Assembly: GCF_024055795.1 (NCBI RefSeq)
Contig: NZ_JAMXMY010000016.1
Span: forward strand, 168,790 to 232,789
DNA length: 64,000 nt
Origin: Actinoallomurus purpureus
GTDB lineage: Bacteria > Actinomycetota > Actinomycetes > Streptosporangiales > Streptosporangiaceae
Reading direction: 5' to 3'
Below are positions 8,102-17,392 of this stretch, one piece after another. The notes below the pieces were generated by a model. It saw only the letters and a list, made by a program, of their open reading frames with translations, had not been told where the DNA came from and searched no databases. The translations under genes were made by a program, and so were the position numbers. Positions within the stretch are counted from its first letter, which is position 1. Each line of letters starts with the position of its first letter.

Positions 8102-9046
8102 ATGCGACGGGTTGCGGCGCTCGCGGTCATCGTCCTTCTCCTCCTCGGCGCGTGCGAGTCTCCGGGCTCCGGTGGGCACGGCTCGCCTCGGCCGGGGGCC
8201 TCTCACAGGCCCGCGGGCCACAAGGCGCCGGCGTCGGTCGGCGGCGTTCCCACGGCGGCGGGCACCCACCGGATGAAGATCGATGTGGGCACGCCCGGCC
8301 ACCGGGAGTACCTGATCCACGTCCCTGCGGCGCTGGCGGAGCAGCGTTTCCGCTCGGGCCGCCCTGCACACCCCCTCCCCGTCGTGCTGGCCCTGCACGG
8401 CGGGGCCGACAACATGAACGGCTTCGAGAAGAAGACCGGGTTCGACGGCGTGGCCGACGACCACGGGTTCCTCGCCGTCTATCCCGACGGGTTCGCCTTC
8501 ACGTGGAACGCCGGGGACTGCTGCGCCCCCGCCCGGCCGGCCCACATCGACGACGTCGGCTTCCTCACCAGGCTCATCGATCACCTGACCGGCATCGGGC
8601 TCGCCGATCCGAAGCGGGTCTACGTCACGGGGTTCTCCAACGGCGCGGGCATGGCCTACCGGTTCGCCTGCGAGGTCGCGGGGAAGGTCGCCGCGATCGG
8701 GGTCGTGTCCGGCGCGCTGGCCACGGCCTGCCATCCCGCCCGGCCGGTCGCGGTGATGGTCTGGCACGGCACCGAGGACCACAACGTCCCGTACGACGGC
8801 GGCGGGCATCGTGATCTGGGCGATCGCCGGCCGTTTCCCCCCGTGAGCAAGGCGGTGGACTTCTGGCGTCGGGCCGACGGCCTGTCCCCGCTCCGGACGA
8901 GCGTCGATCGCGGCTGCCGGTCCACGGGACGCGGTGACGCCGGCGTCGAGGTCGTCCTGTGCACGGTCGTCGGTGGCGGGCACCAGTGGCCGTCCGACGC
9001 GAGCCGCCGGCTCTGGGCGTTCTTCGCCGCTCATTCCCGGACGTGA
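8102..9046 (+). CDS. LpqC-like secreted esterase lipoprotein
   Basis: A 314-residue alpha/beta hydrolase related to polyhydroxybutyrate depolymerases and feruloyl esterases (LpqC of mycobacteria). A lipoprotein signal ends in the lipobox LGAC (Cys18). The oxyanion region VVLALHGG, nucleophile motif GFSNGAGM, an Asp in WHGTEDHNVPY and a C-terminal His in GGGHQWP form the expected triad. CC in GDCCAPA is typical of the family. It should act on esters outside the membrane. The ATG at 8102 was preferred to an upstream GTG at 8078 because it places the signal peptide at the start. Confidence 0.88.
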   Translation: MRRVAALAVIVLLLLGACESPGSGGHGSPRPGASHRPAGHKAPASVGGVPTAAGTHRMKIDVGTPGHREYLIHVPAALAEQRFRSGRPAHPLPVVLALHGGADNMNGFEKKTGFDGVADDHGFLAVYPDGFAFTWNAGDCCAPARPAHIDDVGFLTRLIDHLTGIGLADPKRVYVTGFSNGAGMAYRFACEVAGKVAAIGVVSGALATACHPARPVAVMVWHGTEDHNVPYDGGGHRDLGDRRPFPPVSKAVDFWRRADGLSPLRTSVDRGCRSTGRGDAGVEVVLCTVVGGGHQWPSDASRRLWAFFAAHSRT

Positions 9047-9086
9047 ACTCTTTTCATATTCGACCGGTCTGTGGCACGCTGCGGGC

Positions 9087-10271
9087 ATGACGCTGCGCAA
9101 ACGGTACGACATGGCCACATCTCACCTGGAACCCCCATTCGCCATCGTCGATCTCGCGGCGTTCCGCTCCAACGCGGCGGATCTGACCCGGCGCGCGCAC
9201 GGCAAGCCGATCCGGGTCGCCAGCAAGTCGGTGCGCTGCCGGGCACTGCTCGAACAGGTGCTGGCCATGGACGGATTCGCCGGCATCATGGCGTTCACGC
9301 TCCCGGAGGCGCTGTGGCTGGCCGGCGAGCGGGTCAGCGACGACATCCTCGTCGCCTATCCGACGGCCGATCGGACCGCCCTCGCGCGGCTGGCCGACGA
9401 CGAGCACGCCGCGGCCACCGTCACCGTCATGGTCGACTGCGTCGAGCACCTCGACCTCATCCAGAAGGCGACCGGCGGCCGCCCCGTCCGGGTCTGCATC
9501 GACATCGACGCCGCGTGGCGCGCGGCCGGTGGCCGCATCCGCGTTGGAGCGCTCCGATCCCCCGTGCGCTCGCCCGAACAGGCCGCGGAGCTCGCGCGGG
9601 AGGTCGGCCACCGCCCGGGCCTGCGGCTGGTCGGCCTGATGGCGTACGAATCCCAGATCGCGGGTGTCGGGGACGACCCGCCGGGCCGACCGATGTTCTC
9701 CCGCGCTCTCCGCCTGATCCAGGCGCAGTCGCGCGTCGAGTTGGCGCGCCGCCGGGCGCTGATCGTCAAGGCGGTACGGGAGATCACCGACCTGGAGTTC
9801 GTCAACGGCGGCGGGACCGGCAGCGTCGAGAAGACTGCGGCCGAGAAGGCGGTGACCGAGGTGGCGGCGGGCTCGGGCCTGTACCAGTCCGTGCTGTTCG
9901 ACCACTACACGAACTTCTCCGGCAGCCCGGCGGCGCTGTTCGCCCTACCCGTCGTACGGCGCCCCGGGCCGGGCGTGGTGACCGCGCTCGGTGGCGGCTA
10001 CCTCGCCTCGGGGGTCGCCGACCGGAACCGGCTTCCGCAGCCGTACCTGCCCGCCGGGCTGCGCTTCGACGCGCGAGAGGGCGCCGGCGAGGTGCAGACC
10101 CCGCTGCTCGGCGCCGCCGCCGACGGGCTGCGGATCGGCGACCGGGTGTGGTTCCGGCACGCGAAGGCCGGTGAGTTGTGCGAGCGGTTCGACACCCTTC
10201 ACCTGGTCGACGGCGACCGTGTCATCGACTCGGTACCGACCTACCGTGGGGAGGGAAGGACGTTCCTCTGA
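9087..10271 (+). CDS. alanine-racemase-fold amino acid deaminase/aldolase
   Basis: A 394-residue fold-type III PLP enzyme of the D-threonine aldolase/D-serine dehydratase group. The N-terminal TIM barrel starts PFAIVDLAAFRSN, and the PLP lysine sits in RVASKSVRCRALL near residue 40. The C-terminal beta domain carries DRVWFRHAKAGELCERF, where His and Cys match the metal-binding pair of D-serine dehydratases. The substrate is not determinable. The ATG at 9087 starts the conserved region; earlier in-frame codons overlap the esterase gene. Confidence 0.85.
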   Translation: MTLRKRYDMATSHLEPPFAIVDLAAFRSNAADLTRRAHGKPIRVASKSVRCRALLEQVLAMDGFAGIMAFTLPEALWLAGERVSDDILVAYPTADRTALARLADDEHAAATVTVMVDCVEHLDLIQKATGGRPVRVCIDIDAAWRAAGGRIRVGALRSPVRSPEQAAELAREVGHRPGLRLVGLMAYESQIAGVGDDPPGRPMFSRALRLIQAQSRVELARRRALIVKAVREITDLEFVNGGGTGSVEKTAAEKAVTEVAAGSGLYQSVLFDHYTNFSGSPAALFALPVVRRPGPGVVTALGGGYLASGVADRNRLPQPYLPAGLRFDAREGAGEVQTPLLGAAADGLRIGDRVWFRHAKAGELCERFDTLHLVDGDRVIDSVPTYRGEGRTFL

Positions 10272-10306
10272 GCCGAGGCCTCCCCCGGCTGGAACTTCTC
10301 GAACAT

Positions 10307-10327
10307 CTCCTGGGAACGCTCCAGGAG
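10307..10327. terminator. short hairpin after the PLP enzyme gene
   Basis: A 7-bp perfect stem, CTCCTGG pairing with CCAGGAG, with a 7-base loop, lies 35 bases after the stop at 10271. It is a weak terminator candidate separating this gene from the PfkB operon. Confidence 0.45.
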
Positions 10328-10334
10328 CGCGTAA

Positions 10335-10346
10335 TGTCGTACGACA
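10335..10346. promoter_or_regulatory. perfect 12-bp palindrome upstream of the sugar operon
   Basis: TGTCGTACGACA is a perfect palindrome 30 bp before the PfkB GTG start. Position and symmetry fit an operator for a GntR- or LacI-type repressor of the sugar operon. No regulator gene lies beside it, so the assignment is inference. Confidence 0.45.
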
Positions 10347-10376
10347 GTGTTGAGATCCCCACGGATGGGAGGCGCC

Positions 10377-11495
10377 GTGGACCAAGTCAGACCGATGATC
10401 GCGCCGCCGGGTCGCCCGCCCGAGCCGCGACTGGAAGATCCGTGCGTCGAGCGGGAGACCGCCGCCGAGCTCCTGCACGGCGACGCCGGTGGTCTCGATG
10501 TCTTCCTGGCCGGCACGGTGTTCATGGACATGATCTTCACCGGCCTGCCGGGCCTGCCGCCGCCCGGGACCGAGTTGATCACCGACGGCCTGGGGTCGGC
10601 GCCGGGCGGCATTGCCAACATCGCGGTCGCGATGAGCCGGCTGGGACTCAACGTCGGTCTGGCCGCGGCGTTCGGCGACGACATGTTCGGCGCCTACCTG
10701 TGGCGGACCCTGTCCGAGCAGGAGGGGGTGGGGCTCGCCCATTCCCGGCGGCTGCCCGGCTGGCCCACGCCGGTCACCGTGTCGCTGGCCTACGACGCCG
10801 ACCGCAGCATGGTGACCTATCACCGGCCCATGCCGGTGCTGCCCGAAGCGCTCGTCGGCACCCCGCCCAGAGCCAAGACCTGCTTCCTCGACCTCGCCCA
10901 TCCCGTGCCGGGATGGGCCGCGACGATGCGCGAGAACGGCGCCGCCGTCGTCGCCGACGTCGGCTGGGACCCCACCGAGACCTGGTCCGTCGACGTCCTC
11001 GACCGCCTCGAGCTGGTCGACGTGTTCCTGCCCAACGCCGTCGAGGCCATGGCGTACACCCGGACCAGCTCGCCCGAGCAGGCCCTCGACGCCCTGGTCG
11101 AGCGCGTGCCCATCGTCGTGGTCAAACGCGGCGGCGACGGCGCGATCGCGATCGACACGACGACGGGCGAGCGCGCCGAGGTGACCGCGCTGCCGGTCAG
11201 GGCCCTGGACCCCACCGGTGCCGGCGACGTGTTCGCCGCCGGATTCGTCTACGGCACCCTCGCCGGGTGGTCCCTGAACGAGCGGCTGCGGTTCGCCAAT
11301 CTCTGCGCCGGGCTGTCCGTCCGGCACCACAGCGGGTCGCTGGGCTCGCCCTGCTGGGGCGAGATCGCGGCGTTCGGCGAGTCCGGCGAGGTGCCCGACG
11401 AGATTCTGCGGGACTACGCCTTCGTCGTCCCCTACATCCCCGACTCCTCGGCCGACACGGTGGCGCGCGCGGAGCCGACCGTACGCCATGCGTGA
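10377..11495 (+). CDS. PfkB family carbohydrate kinase
   Basis: A 372-residue ribokinase-fold kinase that phosphorylates a sugar or nucleoside with ATP. The N-terminal signature is APGGIANIAVAMSRLG. The C-terminal PfkB motif DPTGAGDVFAAGF contains the catalytic Asp and anion hole. GTG at 10377 is chosen because GGGAGG lies five bases upstream; earlier in-frame codons run through the palindrome. It is the first gene of an operon with a sugar ABC importer and a PIG-L deacetylase, so its substrate is probably the imported sugar or a product of it. Confidence 0.88.
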   Translation: MDQVRPMIAPPGRPPEPRLEDPCVERETAAELLHGDAGGLDVFLAGTVFMDMIFTGLPGLPPPGTELITDGLGSAPGGIANIAVAMSRLGLNVGLAAAFGDDMFGAYLWRTLSEQEGVGLAHSRRLPGWPTPVTVSLAYDADRSMVTYHRPMPVLPEALVGTPPRAKTCFLDLAHPVPGWAATMRENGAAVVADVGWDPTETWSVDVLDRLELVDVFLPNAVEAMAYTRTSSPEQALDALVERVPIVVVKRGGDGAIAIDTTTGERAEVTALPVRALDPTGAGDVFAAGFVYGTLAGWSLNERLRFANLCAGLSVRHHSGSLGSPCWGEIAAFGESGEVPDEILRDYAFVVPYIPDSSADTVARAEPTVRHA

Positions 11496-11582
11496 TTCGT
11501 AACGAACGGCCGCACCACCGAGAAGATCTTGAGAGTAGGCCTCGCCGCCTATCGCCGGTTCGGTTGACGAAGGAGCCCCGCC

Positions 11583-12926
11583 ATGCGGAAACCGTTCGTG
11601 GTCCTGACAGCGGCACTGGTCGCCGCGTCCGCCTGCGCCCCCGGGTCCGGCGGTGACAAGCCGAAGTCGACGGCGCCCAGCGCCGTCAGCACGGACGTCG
11701 CCAAGGCCGGCCCGGTCACGCTGACCGTCTGGGACCAGGAGGTCCTCGGGGGCCAGAACGAGCAGATGGAGAAGCTCAACGCGGCGTTCCACGCCAAGTA
11801 TCCGAACGTGACGATCAAACGGGTGTCGCGGTCCTTCACCGACCTGGAGAAGACGCTGCGCCTCGCGCTGTCCGGCGGCAGCCCGCCCGACGTCGTCGAG
11901 GCGAACCAGGGGTACGGCATCATGGCCGCCCTCGTGAAGGCCGGCGCGCTGGTCCCCCTGGACCCGTACGAGCAGGCGTACGGCTTCCGAAAGCGCTTCC
12001 CCGCCGGGCTGAACCAGCTCAACAGCGTCACCCCGGACGGCAAGACGATCGGCTCCGGCAGCCTGTACGGCGTCGCGATGACCGGCGAGGCCGTCGGGAT
12101 CTACTACAACACCGACAAGCTCACCAAGCTGGGTCTCAAGCCGCCGACGACGTGGGCGGAGTTCGAGCAGGACCTGGCGACGGCCAAGGGCAAGGGCGAG
12201 ACCCCGATCTACCTGGCCAACCTGGAGAAGTTCCCCGCCATCCACGAGTTCGGGGTGCTGCTCGGCCAGACGACGGGCAAGGACGCGCTGCGGAACCTCG
12301 TCTTCGGCCGCGGCGGCGCCTGGACCGATCCATCGGTCGTGCAGGCCGCGCAGAAGCTCGCCGACTGGGCCAAGAACGGCTACTTCCCCTCCGGCGTCAA
12401 CGCCGGCAAGTACAACGACTCCCCCGGACCGTTCGCCAAGGGCGAGGGCGTGTTCCTGATCGGCGGCCCGTGGTTCGCCGCCGACCTGCAGAAGAAGATG
12501 GGGGACAAGGTCCGCTACCTCCTGCCGCCGCCCGCCCAGGCCGGAGGGGCGCCCGCCGCCACTCTCGGCGGCCCGGGCCTGCCCCTCGTGATCACCTCCA
12601 AGTCCAAGCACCCGGACGTCGCCGCCGCGTACCTGAACTTCATGACCACCCCGCAGGCGATGGACGTCGTCACCCAGACCGGCGGGCTGGCCGCGGTGAC
12701 CCCCGCGAGCGCGCAGCCGACCACGCCCGTGGGCCGCGACCTGTACTCCGCCTGGAAGACCGCCAGCGAGAAGGACATCCTCGTCCCCTACCTGGACTAC
12801 TCCACGACGACCTTCCTCGACACGCTCGGCGGCGTCCTGCAGGAGATCATCGCGGGGAGGAAGACGGCACAGCAGGGCATGCAGGACGCCCAGCGCGACT
12901 ACGCGGCCTTCCTGGCCAAGCGGTGA
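11583..12926 (+). CDS. ABC sugar transporter, solute-binding lipoprotein
   Basis: A 447-residue family 1 extracellular solute-binding protein. The signal peptide ends in a lipobox (AASAC, Cys19). The mature part begins with a linker and LTVWDQEVLGGQNEQMEKLNAAF, followed by hinge segments typical of oligosaccharide binders (DVVEANQGYG, YGVAMTGEAVGIYYN, GGPWFAADLQ). It is held on the outer membrane face and delivers ligand to the two permeases downstream. The stop overlaps the next GTG (GTGA), showing translational coupling. A ribosome site AGGAG precedes the ATG. Confidence 0.92.
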   Translation: MRKPFVVLTAALVAASACAPGSGGDKPKSTAPSAVSTDVAKAGPVTLTVWDQEVLGGQNEQMEKLNAAFHAKYPNVTIKRVSRSFTDLEKTLRLALSGGSPPDVVEANQGYGIMAALVKAGALVPLDPYEQAYGFRKRFPAGLNQLNSVTPDGKTIGSGSLYGVAMTGEAVGIYYNTDKLTKLGLKPPTTWAEFEQDLATAKGKGETPIYLANLEKFPAIHEFGVLLGQTTGKDALRNLVFGRGGAWTDPSVVQAAQKLADWAKNGYFPSGVNAGKYNDSPGPFAKGEGVFLIGGPWFAADLQKKMGDKVRYLLPPPAQAGGAPAATLGGPGLPLVITSKSKHPDVAAAYLNFMTTPQAMDVVTQTGGLAAVTPASAQPTTPVGRDLYSAWKTASEKDILVPYLDYSTTTFLDTLGGVLQEIIAGRKTAQQGMQDAQRDYAAFLAKR

Positions 12927-13882
12927 AGCCCCCGGTCACCAGAGCACCCGACCACGCGGCCGGCGACCGCGCACCCGACCCGGCCCCGGCTCCCGCACGC
13001 CCGGCGGGTGCCAGGCCGCCGGGCGAGCCCCGCAGGATCGGCTACCTCTACGTCCTCCCGGCCCTGGTGGTCTACGCGGCGTTCCTGCTGTGGCCGCTGC
13101 TGCACGGCGCGTACCTCTCGCTGTTCCACTGGGACGGGCTCACCGTCGGCACGTGGGCCGGGCTCGGCAACTACACGCAGGCGATCAGCGACCCTCACCT
13201 GCGCGGCACGTTCCGACACGCCGCCGTGCTCGTGCTCTTCTACGCCGTCCTCCCCTGCTGTATCGCGTTCCTGCTGGTCGCCGTCATGTCCCGGTCCCGG
13301 CCACGCGGCCTGACCTTCTTCCGTACGGTGCTGTTCCTGCCGCAGGTGGTGGCCATGGTCGCGGTCGCGGTGGCCTGGCAGTGGATCTACTCCGAGCACG
13401 GCCCGATCAACGGCACGCTGCGCCTCGTCGGCCTGGGCGGGCTCGCCCGCGGCTGGCTGGGCGACTTCACCTGGGCACTGCCGTCCGTGGGGCTCATCGG
13501 CACGTGGGCGGAGATCGGGCTCGCCATGGTGCTGTTCCTGGCCGGCGTGCAGAAGATCCCCCGCGAGCTGTACGAGGCGGCGCGCGTGGACGGCGCCGGG
13601 GCCGTCCGGGAGTTCTTCGCGGTCACCCTGCCCGGCCTCCGGCGGGAGCTGTCCGTGGCGCTGACACTGACCATCATCGCCGCCCTCCGCAACTTCGACC
13701 TGATCTACCTGACCACCGGCGGCGGCCCCGGCGACGCGACACGGGTCCCGGCGTACGAGGTGTACAACCGGACGTTCAACACCGGAGAGGTGGGGCTCGC
13801 CTGCGCCATCGGCATCACGATCGCGATCGTCGTGTTCGCCGTGACCGCCGGCGTCGGCCGCCTCGTGGAGGGCCGCGCGTGA
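12923..13882 (+). CDS. ABC sugar transporter permease (MalF type)
   Basis: A 319-residue inner-membrane permease. A Pro/Ala-rich N-terminal tail of about 35 residues precedes six predicted helices. The EAA loop (ELYEAARVDGAGAVREF) that docks onto the ATPase lies about two thirds along. It begins with GTG overlapping the TGA of the binding-protein gene and itself overlaps the next permease by GTGA. It belongs to the CUT1 group importing oligosaccharides or glycosides. Confidence 0.92.
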   Translation: MKPPVTRAPDHAAGDRAPDPAPAPARPAGARPPGEPRRIGYLYVLPALVVYAAFLLWPLLHGAYLSLFHWDGLTVGTWAGLGNYTQAISDPHLRGTFRHAAVLVLFYAVLPCCIAFLLVAVMSRSRPRGLTFFRTVLFLPQVVAMVAVAVAWQWIYSEHGPINGTLRLVGLGGLARGWLGDFTWALPSVGLIGTWAEIGLAMVLFLAGVQKIPRELYEAARVDGAGAVREFFAVTLPGLRRELSVALTLTIIAALRNFDLIYLTTGGGPGDATRVPAYEVYNRTFNTGEVGLACAIGITIAIVVFAVTAGVGRLVEGRA

Positions 13883-14679
13883 CACCCACGACCTCGCGTG
13901 CCGAGCGCACCACGACGTACGCGGTGCTGATCGTCTTCACGGTGATCGCCGTGTTCCCCCTGCTGGCGGTCGCCTCCCAGGCGTTCGGCCTGCCGCACCC
14001 GTCCACCGACGCGTTCACCGGAGCCTGGCGGAAGGGCCACTTCGCGCGGTACCTGACCAACAGCCTCATCGTCGTCACCGTGGTCGTCCTCGCCGCCTCG
14101 GTGCTGTCGATCCTGGCGGGGTACGCCCTGGGAACGATGGAGTTCACGGGCACGACAGCGCTGTTCTACGTGTTCCTCGCCGGTCTGATGGTGCCGACCG
14201 AGGCCATCGTGGTGCCGCTGTACTTCGACCTGCGCTCCGTCGGCCTCGACAACACGCTGCCCGGCCTCATGCTGCCGCAGATCGCGCAGTCCGTGTCATT
14301 CGGGGTGTTCTGGATGCGCGCCTACTTCCGGTCGGCCCCACGCTCCCTGATCGAGGCGTCCCGCATGGACGGCGCCTCCAGCTGGACCACGCTGTGGCGG
14401 GTGCTGCTGCCGGTCGGCCGCCCGGCGATCCTCACCATGGTCGTACTGATCGCGATGTGGACGTGGAACGAGTTCCTGCTCGCCCTGGTGATCATGAACT
14501 CCAACGAGGACCTGCGCACCGCGCCGCTCGGCCTGTCGATCTTCCAGGGCCAGCACCAGACCGAGTACCAGATGCTGATGGCCGCCGCGCTCATCGTGGC
14601 GGCGCCCGTCGTGCTCGTCTACGTCTTCCTCCAGCGGCACTTCATCGCCGGAATGCTCTCGGGGGCGATCAAGGAATAG
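13879..14679 (+). CDS. ABC sugar transporter permease (MalG type)
   Basis: A 266-residue partner permease with six predicted helices, extracellular loops in the first half, and the EAA motif (LIEASRMDGASSW). The GTG start is inside the last codons of the first permease gene. No ATP-binding gene is present in the operon. In actinomycetes a shared ATPase (MsiK) normally energises such importers, so its absence here is expected rather than a defect. Confidence 0.92.
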   Translation: MTPTTSRAERTTTYAVLIVFTVIAVFPLLAVASQAFGLPHPSTDAFTGAWRKGHFARYLTNSLIVVTVVVLAASVLSILAGYALGTMEFTGTTALFYVFLAGLMVPTEAIVVPLYFDLRSVGLDNTLPGLMLPQIAQSVSFGVFWMRAYFRSAPRSLIEASRMDGASSWTTLWRVLLPVGRPAILTMVVLIAMWTWNEFLLALVIMNSNEDLRTAPLGLSIFQGQHQTEYQMLMAAALIVAAPVVLVYVFLQRHFIAGMLSGAIKE

Positions 14680-14704
14680 CGTGACCCACAAGGAGTTGAC
14701 GCCC

Positions 14705-17332
14705 ATGCGCACGAAGCTCGCCCTCTCCCTGACACTCGCCGCGGGCCTGATGGGCCTGGCGCCCCCCGCCCACGCCGCACCGGCCGACCCGCCCCGGCCG
14801 GGCCGACTCGACGTGCTGTTCGTCGGCGCGCACCCGGACGACGAATCGTTCAACCTCTCCACGTACGGGCAGTGGCACGAGAAGGCGCACGTGAAGACCG
14901 GGGTGCTGACCATCACCCGAGGTGAGGGCGGCGGCAACGCCGTCGGCACCGAGGAAGGCCCGGCGCTCGGCCTGCTCCGCGAAGGCGAGGAACGCGCCGC
15001 CGTCGCCAAGGCGGGCATCACCGACGTCCACTACCTCGACAAGGTCGACTTCTACTACACCGTCAGCGACCGCCTCACCCGCGACGTCTGGGACCACGAG
15101 TCGACGCTCGCCAAGGTCGTCCGGCTCGTCCGCGAGACGCGCCCCAAGGTCATCACGACCATGACGCCGTCCCCCATCCCCGGCCAGCACGGCAACCACC
15201 AGGAGGCCGGGCGCCTGGCCGTCGAGGCCTACTACCTCGCGGCCGACCCGAAGGCCTTCCCCGAACAGCTCACCAAGGAGCACCTCAGGCCCTGGCGCGC
15301 CGCCCGCCTGCTCCACCAGGAACACCTCGTCAAGAGCGGCACCGGCGCCTCCTGCGAGACGACGTTCACGCCCACCGACCCCAGCGCCGACGTCTACGGC
15401 GTCTGGGACGGCCGCGCCTCCGCGAGCGGCAAGACCTGGGCGCAGATCGAGGCCGAGGCCGGGCGCCTCTACGCCAGCCAGGGCTGGGCACACAACCCTG
15501 ACGCCCCCGGCGACCCGAACAAGATCGGCTGTGACTACTTCACGCTGGTCGACAGCCGGGTGCCGTTCACCCGCGGGAACCACGATCCGCTCGCCGCGCT
15601 CGAAGGCGCGACCTACCCTGCCAAGGGCGGCCTTCCCCTCGGCACCGAGTTCTCCCTGACCACCAGCCGCTTCGGCGTCGCCCCCGGCGAGCCGTTCACC
15701 GTCACCGCGCACGCCTCGGTGCCCGGCCGCGTCGCGCTGTCCGTGCCCGCCGGCTGGACCGTCACGGGATCGGGCGCCCTGCGTCACGGCGCCGCGACGT
15801 TCACCGTCACCGCCGCGGGCAAGGCCGGCCGCGTCCGGCTCGGCGCGACGCTGGCCGGCGCACACGGCACCGGCACCACCGGCCGCGCCGTCGAGGTCGA
15901 ACCCGCCGTCACCGGCCGCCAGCAGCCGCTGCCCCGCGTCTCCGACTTCGACGCCTGGGCGGCCGAGACCGGCGCCCCGCAACTGTCCGACCGGGTCAAG
16001 CGGGTCCTCACCCTCGCCTCCGGCGGCTCCCGCCAGGTCCGCGTCGACCTCGCCGACACCACGAAGGAGGCCCAGAAGGGCTCCGTCGCCCTCAACCTGC
16101 CGAAGGGCTTCGCCGCCGACGCCGCGTCCAAGCCGTACACCCTCGCCGCCGGCGCGACCGGCTCGGTGACCTTCACCGTGCGCGACACCGACACGTCACT
16201 GCCGACCTCCAACCAGGGCGGCAGCGGCGGCGACTACGACTACACCATCACGACCACGTCCTCCGGCTCCCCCGACGTCGCGACCGCCACGCTCGAACTG
16301 GTTCCGGCCACCACCGTCCCGCACGCGGCCAAGGAGCCCACGGTCGACGGCGCGGAGTCCGCCGCCGAGTACCCCGGCCCCACCCTGAACCTCTCCCGGC
16401 TCTGGGAGGGCACCGCCTGCGAGTCCGCCGCCGACTGCGCCGCCACCGGCAAGGTCGCCTGGTACGACGACGCCCTGTACGTCCTCGTCCACGTCACCGA
16501 CGACAAGCAGGGCAGCGTCCTCGACCCCGCCGACTGCAAACGGCACTGGCGGACCGACTCCGTCGAGATCTCCCTCGACCCGCGCGGCGACGCCGAGAAC
16601 ACCTCCACCACCTTCAAGACCGGCATCCTGCCCACCACCACGAGCGGGACGCCCTGCTTCGAACGCGATGCCGACAACCGCCAGGGCCCCGGCACGCAGA
16701 CCGCCCCCGGTATGCGGGTCGCCTCGACCGTCAGCAAGCCCTACACCGGATACACCGTCGAAACGAAGATCCCGCTCGCCGACCTGCCCGCCGCCGTCGA
16801 CCCGTCCCGGCTCGGCCTCGACATCTTCGTCTACGACTCCGACACCACCGACAAGACCGGCCAGACCCGCATCGGCTGGTCCACCTGGGGCGGCGTCCAG
16901 GGCGACCCGTACCGCTGGGGCCTGGCCACCCTCCCCGGCTACACCCCGCCGTCCGGCCGGCCCACCACCGCACCGCCCCCGGTGATCTCCAAGACCGCGG
17001 CGCTGTCCGTCAACTCGCCCCAGTCGATCCTGCAGGCCGCCACCATCGGCGTCCCCCTCGCCGCCGGACCGGCCGCACCCCGATCCGACACCGCCCGCGT
17101 CGTCGGACGGCCCACGGTGAACGGCGGCGCCGTCACCTTCCGGCTCCGGGCCACCGGCCCCGGCACCGCGTACGCCTATGTCTGGAACGGAAAGATCCTC
17201 GGTGAGAAGAAGGTGGCCTTCACCGAGGCGGGGACCCGCACCCTGACGGTCCCCGGCGCCGACGGCACGCTCAGCGTGGCCTTCGACGCCCAGGCGGGCG
17301 GCACCGCGAGCACCGCCGTACGCCTGCGCTGA
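14705..17332 (+). CDS. secreted PIG-L family deacetylase with beta-sandwich and CBM9-like modules
   Basis: An 875-residue secreted protein. Signal peptide (about 1-25, cut after AHA), then a PIG-L/LmbE zinc N-deacetylase domain (about 35-300) with the metal motif GAHPDDESF and a downstream HGNHQEAG. Ig-like/NEW3 domains follow (about 310-530). A CBM9/DOMON-like sugar-binding domain (about 550-750) starts EPTVDGAESAAEY, and a final small beta domain ends the chain. PIG-L enzymes remove acetyl groups from N-acetylglucosaminyl compounds. ATG 14705 was chosen over GTG 14681 because AAGGAG lies just ahead and the signal peptide starts there. It closes the sugar operon. Confidence 0.88.
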   Translation: MRTKLALSLTLAAGLMGLAPPAHAAPADPPRPGRLDVLFVGAHPDDESFNLSTYGQWHEKAHVKTGVLTITRGEGGGNAVGTEEGPALGLLREGEERAAVAKAGITDVHYLDKVDFYYTVSDRLTRDVWDHESTLAKVVRLVRETRPKVITTMTPSPIPGQHGNHQEAGRLAVEAYYLAADPKAFPEQLTKEHLRPWRAARLLHQEHLVKSGTGASCETTFTPTDPSADVYGVWDGRASASGKTWAQIEAEAGRLYASQGWAHNPDAPGDPNKIGCDYFTLVDSRVPFTRGNHDPLAALEGATYPAKGGLPLGTEFSLTTSRFGVAPGEPFTVTAHASVPGRVALSVPAGWTVTGSGALRHGAATFTVTAAGKAGRVRLGATLAGAHGTGTTGRAVEVEPAVTGRQQPLPRVSDFDAWAAETGAPQLSDRVKRVLTLASGGSRQVRVDLADTTKEAQKGSVALNLPKGFAADAASKPYTLAAGATGSVTFTVRDTDTSLPTSNQGGSGGDYDYTITTTSSGSPDVATATLELVPATTVPHAAKEPTVDGAESAAEYPGPTLNLSRLWEGTACESAADCAATGKVAWYDDALYVLVHVTDDKQGSVLDPADCKRHWRTDSVEISLDPRGDAENTSTTFKTGILPTTTSGTPCFERDADNRQGPGTQTAPGMRVASTVSKPYTGYTVETKIPLADLPAAVDPSRLGLDIFVYDSDTTDKTGQTRIGWSTWGGVQGDPYRWGLATLPGYTPPSGRPTTAPPPVISKTAALSVNSPQSILQAATIGVPLAAGPAAPRSDTARVVGRPTVNGGAVTFRLRATGPGTAYAYVWNGKILGEKKVAFTEAGTRTLTVPGADGTLSVAFDAQAGGTASTAVRLR

Positions 17333-17340
17333 CGAGAACG

Positions 17341-17384
17341 ACGAAGCGCCCAGGTCCCGCCGGCAAGGGACGTGGGCGCTTCGT
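17341..17384. terminator. strong hairpin closing the sugar operon
   Basis: A 12-bp perfect stem (ACGAAGCGCCCA with TGGGCGCTTCGT) and a 20-base partly paired loop lie 8 bases after the PIG-L stop and 9 bases before the stop of the opposing DUF3618 gene. It can serve both strands. Confidence 0.8.
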
Positions 17385-17392
17385 TCGTACGA

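Noticed and set aside
9945..12611. 888-codon open frame on the minus strand opposite the PfkB and solute-binding genes
   Set aside because: Its composition is that of an antisense shadow of high-GC genes; the plus strand has well-supported genes with motifs and coupling.
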